Below, one piece after another: positions 26,008 to 34,171 of a DNA stretch of 52,304 nt. The DNA comes from Arthrobacter sp. ZGTC412 (GTDB lineage Bacteria > Actinomycetota > Actinomycetes > Actinomycetales > Micrococcaceae), in assembly GCF_002929215.1 (NCBI RefSeq), contig NZ_PJII01000018.1, positions 1 through 52,304 of the forward strand. Reading direction: 5' to 3'. How positions within the stretch are numbered: position 1 is the stretch's first letter; every line of letters begins with the position of its first letter. Made by a program: the position numbers and the translations under genes. The notes under the pieces are model-generated. The model was not told where the DNA came from. It saw nothing but the letters and a program-made list of their open reading frames with translations, and did not search any database.

Positions 26008-26943
26008 ATGACACTCGATCTCCGCGGACTTAGCCCCGCACCTGTCACCCCGTTCACCGAAGACGGCGCTGTCGACTTCGCTGCGATCCAGCGTTTGGGT
26101 TCGTGGCTCGGATCGATTGAGGGCGTGAAGAGCCTCGTCGTCCTGGGGCACGCCGGCGAAGGCACGTTCCTCACCGAAGAGGAGCAGCTGGACGTTATCC
26201 GCGCGTTCGTAGCGTCGACCGACGGCCGTGTGCCGGTCGTGGCGGGCATTACCAAAGAAGGCAACAAGACGGCGGCCCTCGAGGCAAAGAAGGCCGTCGA
26301 GGCCGGCGCGTCAGCTGGTCTCGTCTACCCCTCGCACGGGTGGCTGCGCTTCGGATACCAGAACGGCGCGCCCCAGTCGCGCTACCAGGAGATCTATGAA
26401 GAGTCCGGTCTGCCGCTGATCCTGTTCCAGTACCCCGACAACACTAAGGCGACCTACGACCTCGATACCCAGCTGGAGATCGCGGGCCAGGAGGGTGTCT
26501 TTGCCACGAAGAACGGTGTCCGGAACATGCGCCGTTGGTACACCGAGATCCCCGCGCTGCGTGCCGCGTACCCCGACTTGCAGGTGCTGTCCTGCCATGA
26601 CGAGTACCTGCTGCCGACGATGTTCGATGTCGACGGTTTGCTCGTCGGCTACGGCAACATCGCCCCCGAACTGCTCGTCGAACTGATCGAGGCCGGCAAG
26701 GCGCAGGACTACCCGCGTGCACACGCCATCCACGAGCGGCTGCTCCCGGTGACCAAGAACGTTTACCACCGCGGTTCTCACATGGAGGGCACCGTCGCCT
26801 TGAAGTGGGGCCTTGTGAACCGCGGCATTCTGGACCACGCCACGGTGCGCACCCCGCTCCTGCCTCTGCCCGAGGGCGCCGATACCGAGATTGCGGAAGC
26901 CTTCGCTGCCGCAAACATCGGCAAGGTCACCGTCAGCGCCTGA
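26008..26943 (+). CDS. Dihydrodipicolinate synthase (DapA)-family aldolase/lyase
   Basis: The 311-residue TIM-barrel protein has the Schiff-base Lys in VFATKNGVRNM and the conserved Tyr in LILFQYPDN, which place it in the DapA/NanA/KDG-aldolase family. The glycine-rich GHAGEGTFLTEEE replaces the typical GTTGE motif, and the context is catabolic. It is therefore probably not the lysine-biosynthesis enzyme but an aldolase or dehydratase for a 2-oxo sugar acid or related acid. An AGAGGT ribosome site precedes the ATG. It is the first gene of a LacI-controlled pair with the Nramp-fold transporter. The substrate is unknown. Confidence 0.85.
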   Translation: MTLDLRGLSPAPVTPFTEDGAVDFAAIQRLGSWLGSIEGVKSLVVLGHAGEGTFLTEEEQLDVIRAFVASTDGRVPVVAGITKEGNKTAALEAKKAVEAGASAGLVYPSHGWLRFGYQNGAPQSRYQEIYEESGLPLILFQYPDNTKATYDLDTQLEIAGQEGVFATKNGVRNMRRWYTEIPALRAAYPDLQVLSCHDEYLLPTMFDVDGLLVGYGNIAPELLVELIEAGKAQDYPRAHAIHERLLPVTKNVYHRGSHMEGTVALKWGLVNRGILDHATVRTPLLPLPEGADTEIAEAFAAANIGKVTVSA

Positions 26944-27064
26944 TCCCTTCTTCCCCGGATCCTCACGGGTGGCGGGCCACCGCCCGCCACCTGTGCCCAT
27001 CTCTTTACTCTCCACCCCGGTCATCGACGACCCAGCAATGTCGCTGTATAAGGAGGACTCGCCA

Positions 27065-28366
27065 ATGCGCGAGCAGCAGAATAAGACCATCACCCACCCC
27101 GGAGCCAGGGAAGACCAGATGGCAACCCAGCAAGAACACCAGGCCGAAGGCAGCACTAAAAAGCGCCGCACCTTCCTGGGCTACCTTGCCCTCATGGGCC
27201 CGGCCTTCGTCGTCGGAGCCTGGCAGTTCGGCCCCGGAAACCTCACCACCGCCGTGCAGGCCGGAAGCCGGTTCGACTACACCCTCGTCTGGGTCATCGC
27301 CGTATCAACGATCCTCATGATTTTCTTCACCGACATGAGCGTCCGCCTCGGCATTGCAACGCCCGTATCCCTGATCACCTCGATAAAGGAACACCTCGGC
27401 AAATGGGTCGGTCTTCTCGCAGGCTTCGGCGTCTTCGGCATCACCCTCATGTTCTCCGTCGGCAACGCCGTGGGCTCCGGACTCGGCCTGTCTTTGATCT
27501 TCGGCGGCTCCCCAGTCCTCTGGACCGTGGTCTGCACCATCGCCGTCGGCATCGTCCTGGCCTTCAAAAACGTCTATGGCATCGTTGAAAAAGCGCTCCT
27601 AGTCATCGTCGTGCTCATGGGCCTAGCCTTCATCGCCAGCACCGTCGTTGCCCAACCGGACTGGTACCGATCCATGGCAGGCATGGTTCCGAGCCTGCCG
27701 GCCGGAAGTGAGATTCTCATCGTGGCCCTGGTCGGCACCAACTTCTCCATCAACGCCGCCTTCTACACCTCCTACGGCATCAAGGAACACCGCCGCACCC
27801 GCGCTGACTACAAGGACATCACCCTCGTCGACACCATTCCCGGCATCGTCGCACCCGGCATCATGACGGCGCTCGTCATCATGGTCGCCGCCGCCGTACT
27901 CGGCAAGACCGGGGCCGAAGCAGGGACCATCAACGCCCTGGCCTCCGTCTTCACCCCGTTGGCAGGCCCCACCGGAGCCATGGTGTTCGCCCTGGGACTC
28001 TCCGGCGCAGCGTTCTCCTCCATGATTGCCAACGCCACCGCAGGCGGCACCATGCTCTCCGACGCCATCGGCCGCGGCTCCAAAGCAGGGTCCCCCGCAG
28101 CCCGCATCTTCACCGGCATGATCCTGGCCTTCGGCCTGATCATCACCCTCTCATTCCAGTCCTCCCCCGTCGGACTGATCGTCATCGCACAGTCCCTGAC
28201 AGTCCTCATCGCACCCCTGCTCGGGGTCCTGATCGTCACCATGGCCAATAAAACCGCCCTCATGGGAGACCTACGCAACAAGTGGTGGCACAACCTCTTT
28301 GGAGCCATCGGCCTCCTCGCCATCATCGCTCTGTCCATCCGGCTGATTACCACACTGTTCGGCTAA
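27065..28366 (+). CDS. Nramp-fold membrane transporter lacking the metal-binding motifs
   Basis: The 433-residue protein has about eleven transmembrane segments and clear Nramp homology in the first helix: FGPGNLTTAVQAGSRF corresponds to the classical DPGN-F-T...QAGA. The metal-coordinating Asp of DPGN is Gly here. In the sixth helix the A/G-x-x-MPH motif is replaced by GTNFSINAAFYTS, so the metal-binding Met is also gone. It may therefore carry something other than Mn/Fe, possibly the acid used by the adjacent DapA-like enzyme. The ATG at 27065 has a strong AAGGAGG. It lies about 120 bases after the DapA-like gene and is followed immediately by a strong terminator. Metal transport is not excluded. 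Confidence 0.75.
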   Translation: MREQQNKTITHPGAREDQMATQQEHQAEGSTKKRRTFLGYLALMGPAFVVGAWQFGPGNLTTAVQAGSRFDYTLVWVIAVSTILMIFFTDMSVRLGIATPVSLITSIKEHLGKWVGLLAGFGVFGITLMFSVGNAVGSGLGLSLIFGGSPVLWTVVCTIAVGIVLAFKNVYGIVEKALLVIVVLMGLAFIASTVVAQPDWYRSMAGMVPSLPAGSEILIVALVGTNFSINAAFYTSYGIKEHRRTRADYKDITLVDTIPGIVAPGIMTALVIMVAAAVLGKTGAEAGTINALASVFTPLAGPTGAMVFALGLSGAAFSSMIANATAGGTMLSDAIGRGSKAGSPAARIFTGMILAFGLIITLSFQSSPVGLIVIAQSLTVLIAPLLGVLIVTMANKTALMGDLRNKWWHNLFGAIGLLAIIALSIRLITTLFG

Positions 28367-28371
28367 ACACT

Positions 28372-28419
28372 GCAACAAAGTAGTGCCCCCACCCGTAGGT
28401 GGGGGCACTACTTTGTTGC
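28372..28419 (+). terminator. Strong transcription terminator after the Nramp-like gene
   Basis: A perfect 22-bp stem (28372-28393 with 28398-28419) closes a 4-base loop CGTA, six bases after the transporter stop. The stem begins GCAACAAAG and ends CTTTGTTGC. No long T tract follows, as is common in high-GC actinobacteria. Confidence 0.85.
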
Positions 28420-28628
28420 CCACGTATCGCCGCGATTCACCGCTCTGCCCTAGATGTATAGCTGGTCAACTCACGTCAGCAAGACCTACACCCAAAACTG
28501 ATGCTTGGACTGTTAACAGTCGCTGCAGGAAAGCGAGTGACGCGTGGAACAGATCCTTTTATGGCTCACAGGTTCAGTTGCGATTGGTTGCCGCTCCGAG
28601 GTGGATAAGCCCGCTGCCGCCCACAGCC

Positions 28629-28749
28629 GGGGACAACTCTCGTAGGGTTATCCACTGCTACTGCTGCGTGGGAGTTACCCCAACGGCCCCCAATTTCAGC
28701 CGTGGATAACCCGAATTGACCCCAGTCATGGATGGCCCAAGGTCACCCT
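28629..28749. repeat. Diverged intergenic repeat, copy 1
   Basis: About 120 bp align with 38718-38837 at an estimated three-quarters identity by eye, with one-base gaps. Both copies contain TTATCCAC (28648-28655 here) and its inverse GTGGATAA about 50 bp later (28702-28709), and both end in TCACCCT. TTATCCAC is also the core of a DnaA box. The rest of 28420-28880 shows no supported gene. Confidence 0.6.
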
Positions 28750-28880
28750 AGTTCGGGCAAGCGTGGCAGGGAACCAGGGCAAGTCAGAGTCTGAGCAGGT
28801 TGACGGAAGGCCGTTATCGGCGTTTGAAGCAACGGGGGTGGTTGCATCTGAAGCGACTATTCCCAGCCCGCGCCGTCGTC

Positions 28881-29789
28881 CTAACTGAGCTCCCCCAGCT
28901 GGTCCAGTGCCGCTTGGCCCCATCCGGTCGGGCCATCACCGGCCGGTGTCAGCATCAGGGAGTACCAGAACACGAGGGCGTCCCACCAGCTCGCCTCCGC
29001 TGCAGTCATGCGGCGCTCGGACTGATATCCGTCGAGGAACACGCTCCGGACCTCAGGCGATACAGGCCCCCAGTCCCGAAAACGGGTTCCGAGCATGACC
29101 GCCGATCGCGCCAACTCGTCGATCCCATGATCGAATCGGGCCTCCTCGAAATCGATGACAGCGGCGACGCCGGGTCCGCAACCAAGATATTTGCGGACCG
29201 GTAGTCGCCGTGAACGAGCTGTGTCGGCAGCGGGTCTGGATCCGCGTCAGCGACCAGACGCCGCAAAGCATCCTGCGCTGCGGCTGGCACGTGGCCGGGG
29301 CAGGAATCGAGCCAGCCGTTGATCTTCTCCGCCAAAGGGTTGGACGGGTGGTCCAGCCCTAGGGCGCTATCAGCCTCAGGATAGACCGCCAGCGCGTCGT
29401 GCACCTGAGCCAGGACGGCCCCAGCCATCCGGACCTGACCGGGATCGGTGATGTCCAAGAGGCCGTCGATCTGACGCTGCAGGCCCATCGATACACCGTC
29501 TGCTTCGACCTGAAGACGGCCGTCCAATGTGGCAACCGGCGCCGAGACCGGCAAGCCCGTCTGGCCAAGCCAGGCCGGACGACGTACCGACCCAGGCCAA
29601 CGCGTTGCGGTCGCTGATCACGATCCGGTCGCACGAATCAACCTGATCGCCCCACTGCTCGTCCACCATGGCGGCGACCCAGCGACCGGCCGTAGCGCCG
29701 TCGCTGAAGCCGAACCGCGTTTCGAGTGCGTCGATGGCGTCGCTGGTTTCCCACAGCATCTCCAGCATCGGTTCGTGCGTCCCGGCCAT
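28881..29789 (-). pseudogene. Aminoglycoside phosphotransferase-family gene with two frameshifts
   Basis: Three minus-strand frames together read as one APH-type kinase. The N-terminal part (MAGTHEPMLEMLW...) runs to about 29555. A middle part begins LPVSAPVATLDGRLQ and contains the catalytic loop LVHGDYRSANILV. A C-terminal part resumes as VAAVIDFEEARFDHG, with the metal-binding Asp, and ends GQAALDQLGELS. The second break, near 29165, looks like loss of one base in a CCCGG context. The first, near 29555, is a shift within GGGCTTGCC. The gene would encode about 300 residues if intact. Either the gene is dead or the sequence has two indel errors. It stands alone and points away from the fructokinase. 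Confidence 0.75.
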
Positions 29790-29938
29790 GCCATAACCCA
29801 ATCACTAAAACAGAGTCGCCCCGATCAGAACCGCGGGCGACCACCGGGCAGACTGCCGCCCCGTTATCGGCGGCGCTAAGCCGAGAACGGCTCGGTACCG
29901 GCCAGGTGCCCATTGTGGGGGGTGCTGGGTGAGGTGCC

Positions 29939-30898
29939 TTAGGCTCCCGCGTAATGGGCGGCGGCATGTGCTTCGATTGCCACTTTGAGTTCTTCCAGGG
30001 TCGGGGGGTTCGCTCCGGAGCGCTGTACTGTGATGGCTGCCGCTGCGGCTGCGGTGTGTCCTAGCTGCTCCAGAACAGCCGGGGCGAAGCCTTCGGTTCC
30101 TCGGGTGAGGAATCCCAGGATCAGGGCGGACATGTAGGAGTCACCTGCGCCGATGGTGTCTGCAACTTTGGTTTTCACGCCAGGGATGCTGATGTTGGCG
30201 GCGGAGGTGGTGAATTGTGAGCCTTCGGCGCCCTTGGTAATGACGGTCAGCCTGGTGCCCAGCCCGAGGATGTGAGCGGCGGTTTCGTCCACGCTTTTTC
30301 GGGGGTACAGCCACTGGGCGTCCTCGTCGCTGAGTTTGACGACGTCGGTTAGGGCCACGAGCTCTTCGAAGATGGATTTCGCTTGCGTGTGGCTGCCGAG
30401 CAGGGCTGGCCGGATGTTGGGGTCGTACGTGATCATGCAGTGTCTGTGCGCCTGTTCGAGCAGAGACTTCACGGTACTGGCGCCCGGGCTGAGGAACGTG
30501 GCGATGGATCCGGTGTGCAGTATTTTCGGGAAGTGAGCGGGGACTGCTGGGGCAAGGTCCCAGGAGATGTCGAAGTCGTACTTAGCGGATCCGTCCGGTG
30601 CAAGGGTTGCTGTTGCCGATGCTGTCCGGGCGAGGGATTTTGACCCGGGCAGGAGTGTAACTCCTGCGCTGCGGAGATGGTTTTCTATGGCAATCCCCCG
30701 GGCGTCGGGTGCGATGGCCGTGAGCAGGCCAGTGGTTATGCCGAGACGGCCAAGCCCATAGGCGACATTGGCCGGCGAGCCGCCCGGGTGTTCCGCCCGT
30801 CCGTGCGGGGTTGTAACCACGTCCGTCAGCGCTTCGCCGACGACCATGACGTCAAGGGTTTGGTGAGCGTCATGCCGGGCTGTTTTGAGGTAATCCAT
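29939..30898 (-). CDS. Fructokinase-like PfkB-family carbohydrate kinase
   Basis: The 319-residue ribokinase-family protein has the N-terminal sugar site with EHPGGSPANVAYGLGRLG and the C-terminal signature DTIGAGDSYMSALILGF, including the catalytic Asp. Fructokinase is the likely activity because it lies downstream of a FrcABC-like fructose importer and near a secreted fructan hydrolase. It would convert imported fructose to a sugar phosphate in the cytoplasm. ATG at 30898 is used; the longer upstream extension overlaps a hairpin and is Pro-rich. It is the last gene of the minus-strand transporter operon. Confidence 0.82.
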   Translation of the reverse strand: MDYLKTARHDAHQTLDVMVVGEALTDVVTTPHGRAEHPGGSPANVAYGLGRLGITTGLLTAIAPDARGIAIENHLRSAGVTLLPGSKSLARTASATATLAPDGSAKYDFDISWDLAPAVPAHFPKILHTGSIATFLSPGASTVKSLLEQAHRHCMITYDPNIRPALLGSHTQAKSIFEELVALTDVVKLSDEDAQWLYPRKSVDETAAHILGLGTRLTVITKGAEGSQFTTSAANISIPGVKTKVADTIGAGDSYMSALILGFLTRGTEGFAPAVLEQLGHTAAAAAAITVQRSGANPPTLEELKVAIEAHAAAHYAGA

Positions 30899-30944
30899 GG
30901 TCTGTCTCTTCGGGGGAGGTGATGCTGGGGCATGTTCCAGCCAC

Positions 30945-30983
30945 GTCAGTCCGCGGACCGGTAATCCCGGTGCGCGGACTGAC
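30945..30983 (-). other. Intercistronic hairpin between ATPase and kinase genes
   Basis: GTCAGTCCGCG (30945-30955) and CGCGGACTGAC (30973-30983) form a perfect 11-bp stem in the 100-base spacer. It could attenuate transcription or protect the 3' end of the transporter message. Confidence 0.5.
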
Positions 30984-30998
30984 ATGGGGCAAGCAGTT

Positions 30999-31793
30999 TC
31001 AGGCCGTGGCTGCACCGGTCATGATCGCAACTGCGTCGGTCATGTTGTGTGATTGCGGCGTAATCGTGGCCGCGCACTTGCCGAGGCGCTGGATGTGGAT
31101 CCGGTCGGCGACGTCGAACACGTGGGGCATATTGTGGCTGATCAGGATCACTGGCAGGCCGCGGTCCCGGAGGTCGCGGACAAGCTGCAGGACCTGGTTG
31201 GATTCGCGCACGCCAAGTGCCGCCGTCGGCTCATCCAGCACGACGACCTTCGAACCGAACGCCGCCGCACGGGCTACGGCGACGGCCTGGCGCTGGCCGC
31301 CGGACAGGTTCTCCACCGGGACGGTGACGTCCTGGAGTGTGGAGATGCCGAGCCGGGTCAGCTCGTCCTTGGCCTTCGTGCGCATGCCTTTGGTGTCAAG
31401 CATCCGGAACACGCTCCCGAGGAGTCCTGCGCGCCTTTCCTCACGGCCCAGGAACAGGTTCGAAGCCACGTCCAGTGCCGGCGACACCGCGAGGTTCTGG
31501 TACACCGTCTCGATGCCGTGGACACGAGCATCCTGCGGCCGTTTGAAATGCACCGGCTGTCCTGATACGAAGAGCTCGCCCGAATCCGGGACTTCTGCTC
31601 CGGTGAGACATTTGATCAGTGTTGATTTGCCTGCACCGTTGTCGCCGATGATCGCCAGGACTTCGCCCGGGTACAGATCGAGGCTGACACCGTCCAGGCC
31701 GACGACGCGGCCGAAGGTCTTGACGAGGTTCCTGGCTTTCAGGATGGGCTCGCGGGTGGCGGTGCGGGGGGCTGCTGATTCTGTCATGGTCAT
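30999..31793 (-). CDS. Fructose-type ABC transporter ATP-binding protein
   Basis: The 264-residue single ABC ATPase domain has Walker A GDNGAGKST, signature NLSGGQRQAV and Walker B VVVLDEPTAAL. A single-domain ATPase paired with a ribose-type permease is the arrangement of the rhizobial FrcBCA fructose importer, unlike the double-domain RbsA type found at 11.5 kb. Its ATG (31793) overlaps the permease TGA (ATGA), indicating translational coupling. It works with the permease and binding protein encoded upstream. Confidence 0.88.
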   Translation of the reverse strand: MTMTESAAPRTATREPILKARNLVKTFGRVVGLDGVSLDLYPGEVLAIIGDNGAGKSTLIKCLTGAEVPDSGELFVSGQPVHFKRPQDARVHGIETVYQNLAVSPALDVASNLFLGREERRAGLLGSVFRMLDTKGMRTKAKDELTRLGISTLQDVTVPVENLSGGQRQAVAVARAAAFGSKVVVLDEPTAALGVRESNQVLQLVRDLRDRGLPVILISHNMPHVFDVADRIHIQRLGKCAATITPQSHNMTDAVAIMTGAATA

Positions 31794-32836
31794 GACTTGA
31801 CCTTTCGGATCCACTGGTCGATGGACACAGCGAGGATGATCAGGACGCCCACGGCGAGGGTCTGGTAGAGCACATCCAGCCCGGCGAGGGAGAGCCCGTT
31901 GCGGAACACGCCGACGATCAGGGCGCCCAGAAGGGTTCCCCAGACGGAGCCGCGTCCGCCGAAGAGGCTGGTTCCGCCGATGACGACCGCGGTGATGGAG
32001 TCGAGGTTCAGGTCTACGCCGGCGTTGGGGCTCGCGGCGTTGGTGCGGCCGATCTGGATCCAGGCGCCGATGGCCAGGACGGCCCCGGCGGCGAGGTAGA
32101 CACTCATAAGGACTTTGTTCACTGCGATGCCTGCCAGGCGGGCGGCTTCCTTGTCATCGCCCACGGCGTAGACATGCCGGCCCCAGGCGGTTTTACCGAG
32201 GATGAATGCGATGGCGATATAGAGCAGCAGCATCACGACGACGCCTGTGGAGATCCTGACCGGGCCCACAGGGAATGTAGTTCCGGTCCAGGTGAGCAAG
32301 CCCGGCATGGCCGAGCCGCGCACTGTCGCCCCGTTGGAGTAGAGCAGTGTCAGGGCGATGAAAATGTTAAGTGTGCCCAAGGTGACGATGAAGGGTGGGA
32401 GCCGGAACCTGGTGACCAAGAATCCGTTGAGTGCTCCTGCTGCCAGTCCGACGACCAGGCCGGAGAGCAGGGCAACAGGTGCTGGCATTCCGTTGTTGAC
32501 GGCGAGCTGGGCCACAACCATGGAGGAGAGGATCATGACGGCCCCGACGGACAGGTCGATGCCGGCCGTGAGGATAATGAGCGTCTGGGCGATGGCCAGG
32601 GTGCCGACGACCGAAACCTGCTGGGTAATCAGCGAGAGATTCTCAACTCGCAGGAACCTGTCATTGAGCAGGCCGAACACGACCACCGCGACGAGAAGGA
32701 CAAGGGCGGGGCTGACGGCGGGGTAACGGTGGAGGATATTGCGTATCCGGCTGAGCGGTGTCTGGCGGTCAAGGAATTCCTCCGCCAGGTCGGCATGCCC
32801 GGCGCTGGGCGGGCCGGCGGTCTGTTGCTGGGTCAC
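31790..32836 (-). CDS. Fructose-type ABC transporter permease
   Basis: The 348-residue permease has multiple transmembrane helices and the family motif LTAGIDLSVGAVMILSS, followed later by GGTSLFGGRGSVWGTLLGA. It is the membrane subunit of the ribose/fructose ABC class. A GTG start follows CAGGACC. It lies 106 bases downstream of the binding-protein gene, with a hairpin in the spacer, and overlaps the ATPase gene by four bases. Confidence 0.9.
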   Translation of the reverse strand: MTQQQTAGPPSAGHADLAEEFLDRQTPLSRIRNILHRYPAVSPALVLLVAVVVFGLLNDRFLRVENLSLITQQVSVVGTLAIAQTLIILTAGIDLSVGAVMILSSMVVAQLAVNNGMPAPVALLSGLVVGLAAGALNGFLVTRFRLPPFIVTLGTLNIFIALTLLYSNGATVRGSAMPGLLTWTGTTFPVGPVRISTGVVVMLLLYIAIAFILGKTAWGRHVYAVGDDKEAARLAGIAVNKVLMSVYLAAGAVLAIGAWIQIGRTNAASPNAGVDLNLDSITAVVIGGTSLFGGRGSVWGTLLGALIVGVFRNGLSLAGLDVLYQTLAVGVLIILAVSIDQWIRKVKS

Positions 32837-32894
32837 GATTGGTCCTGATCTGTGGTGATGGTTGCTGGCGCGTGGCTAACGCGGGGGTTGTGCT

Positions 32895-32926
32895 CCGGGG
32901 AGGCCACAGCGGTGCGGCCTCCCCGG
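32895..32926 (-). other. Intercistronic hairpin between binding-protein and permease genes
   Basis: CCGGGGAGGCC (32895-32905) pairs perfectly with GGCCTCCCCGG (32916-32926) across a 10-base loop. Hairpins in this position often stabilise the upstream binding-protein message or reduce read-through, giving more binding protein than permease. Confidence 0.6.
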
Positions 32927-32942
32927 GCGCATGGCCGGGGTT

Positions 32943-34061
32943 TTACTTACCCCAGCAGATTTCGGAAGCTTCGGTGGTGGTGATGCTCTTGATGCCGTCC
33001 GCCGGCTTGTCCGTGACAAGTTCGACACCGGTGTTGTAGAAGTCCAGGCCCGGGGAGTTGGCGGGCTTTTCACCGGTCTTGGCGAGGTCCACGATTGCCT
33101 TCACGCCGAGTTCGGCCATCTTGACCGGGTACTGCTGGGCAGTGGCACCGATGACGCCGGACTTGACGTTGTTTACGCCGGTGCAGCCGCCGTCGATCGA
33201 AACGACCAGCACATCTTTGTCCTTGCCGGCTGACTTCAGGGCCTCGAAGGCTCCCGCTGCCGCAGGTTCATTGATGGTGTAGATGACGTTGATGTCGGGA
33301 TTGCTCGATAGGAGGGTTTCCATTGCCGTCCGGCCGCCGTCCTCGTTGCCCTGCGAGGCCTGGTTACCGACGATTTCGTAGTCGCCGCCCTTGCCGCCGG
33401 TGTACTTTCCGGTCTTGGCCTCATCGCCGTTCTTCTTCTTGTCCGCAGTGTCGATGCCCAGGCCGGTCAGGAAGCCCTGGTCCCGGTTGTAGTCAACGGA
33501 GACAATTTTGTCGTCGAAGAGGTCAACGAGGGCGATCGTGGCCTTCTTGCCGCCCAACTGAGCAGCGGTCCATTTGCCGATCAGCTCGCCGGCGGCGAAG
33601 TTGTCGGTGGCGAACGTAATGTCTGCAGCGTCGGCGGGGTCCGGCGGGGTGTCCAAAGCAATAACAAACAGACCAGCGTCCTTCGCCTTCTTCAGCGCGT
33701 CGACCACAGAGGGGCCGTTGGGCGTGATCAGGATGCCCTTGTCGCCCTTGGAAATGGCGTTTTCGATGGCCTGGATCTGCGTATCCTCGTCGCCATCAGC
33801 CTTGCCTGCCGCCAGCTTCAAATCAACACCGCCAGCCTCCGCGGCTTTTTTCGCACCGTCCTGCATCGAAACAAAGAACGGGTTCGTGGTGGTCTTGACG
33901 ATCAGGGAGACGCCGACCTTCTCCTCTGACGTGGCTTCGCTGGCACCCGGCGCGGTGGAACTTCCCCCACAAGCGGAAAGGCTGAGCATTCCCAAAGTCA
34001 GGACTGCCCCGGCTGCGAAGAGGCGGGTGGCGGTTGAACGCGGTGCTATGGAACTCAACAT
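32943..34061 (-). CDS. Fructose-type ABC transporter substrate-binding lipoprotein
   Basis: The 372-residue protein has a signal peptide ending in lipobox LSLSACGG. The mature ribose-binding-protein fold contains SLIVKTTTNPFFVSMQDGA, GILITPNGP, VIALDTPPDP, NEPAAAGAFEAL and VSIDGGCTGV. This pattern is that of FrcB-like fructose/ribose binding proteins. ATG at 34061 follows AGGAG. It is the first gene of the operon binding protein, permease, ATPase, kinase. An operator for the divergent LacI regulator lies 35 bases upstream of the start, so expression is probably induced by fructose or a fructo-oligosaccharide. Confidence 0.88.
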   Translation of the reverse strand: MLSSIAPRSTATRLFAAGAVLTLGMLSLSACGGSSTAPGASEATSEEKVGVSLIVKTTTNPFFVSMQDGAKKAAEAGGVDLKLAAGKADGDEDTQIQAIENAISKGDKGILITPNGPSVVDALKKAKDAGLFVIALDTPPDPADAADITFATDNFAAGELIGKWTAAQLGGKKATIALVDLFDDKIVSVDYNRDQGFLTGLGIDTADKKKNGDEAKTGKYTGGKGGDYEIVGNQASQGNEDGGRTAMETLLSSNPDINVIYTINEPAAAGAFEALKSAGKDKDVLVVSIDGGCTGVNNVKSGVIGATAQQYPVKMAELGVKAIVDLAKTGEKPANSPGLDFYNTGVELVTDKPADGIKSITTTEASEICWGK

Positions 34062-34095
34062 TGAATCTCCTGGTGTTTGAGGCCTCCATGGCCTC

Positions 34096-34107
34096 GACAA
34101 CGATGTC
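34096..34107. promoter_or_regulatory. Fructan-regulon operator, transporter site
   Basis: GACAACGATGTC lies upstream of the binding-protein gene. It is identical to the 12-bp site at 34174-34185 and differs by one base from the perfect palindrome GACAACGTTGTC at 35780-35791. The divergent LacI regulator is the likely binder. Confidence 0.7.
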
Positions 34108-34171
34108 ATAACGAGGTAAGCAGGATCACACGCTAGAGTCAATAGGAAAAGAACGAGAAGGAGCTACTTTC

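Noticed and set aside
28648-28709. Chromosomal or plasmid replication origin from DnaA-box-like 8-mers
   Set aside because: Only two boxes per repeat copy, no AT-rich unwinding region and no dnaA, dnaN or plasmid replication gene nearby.
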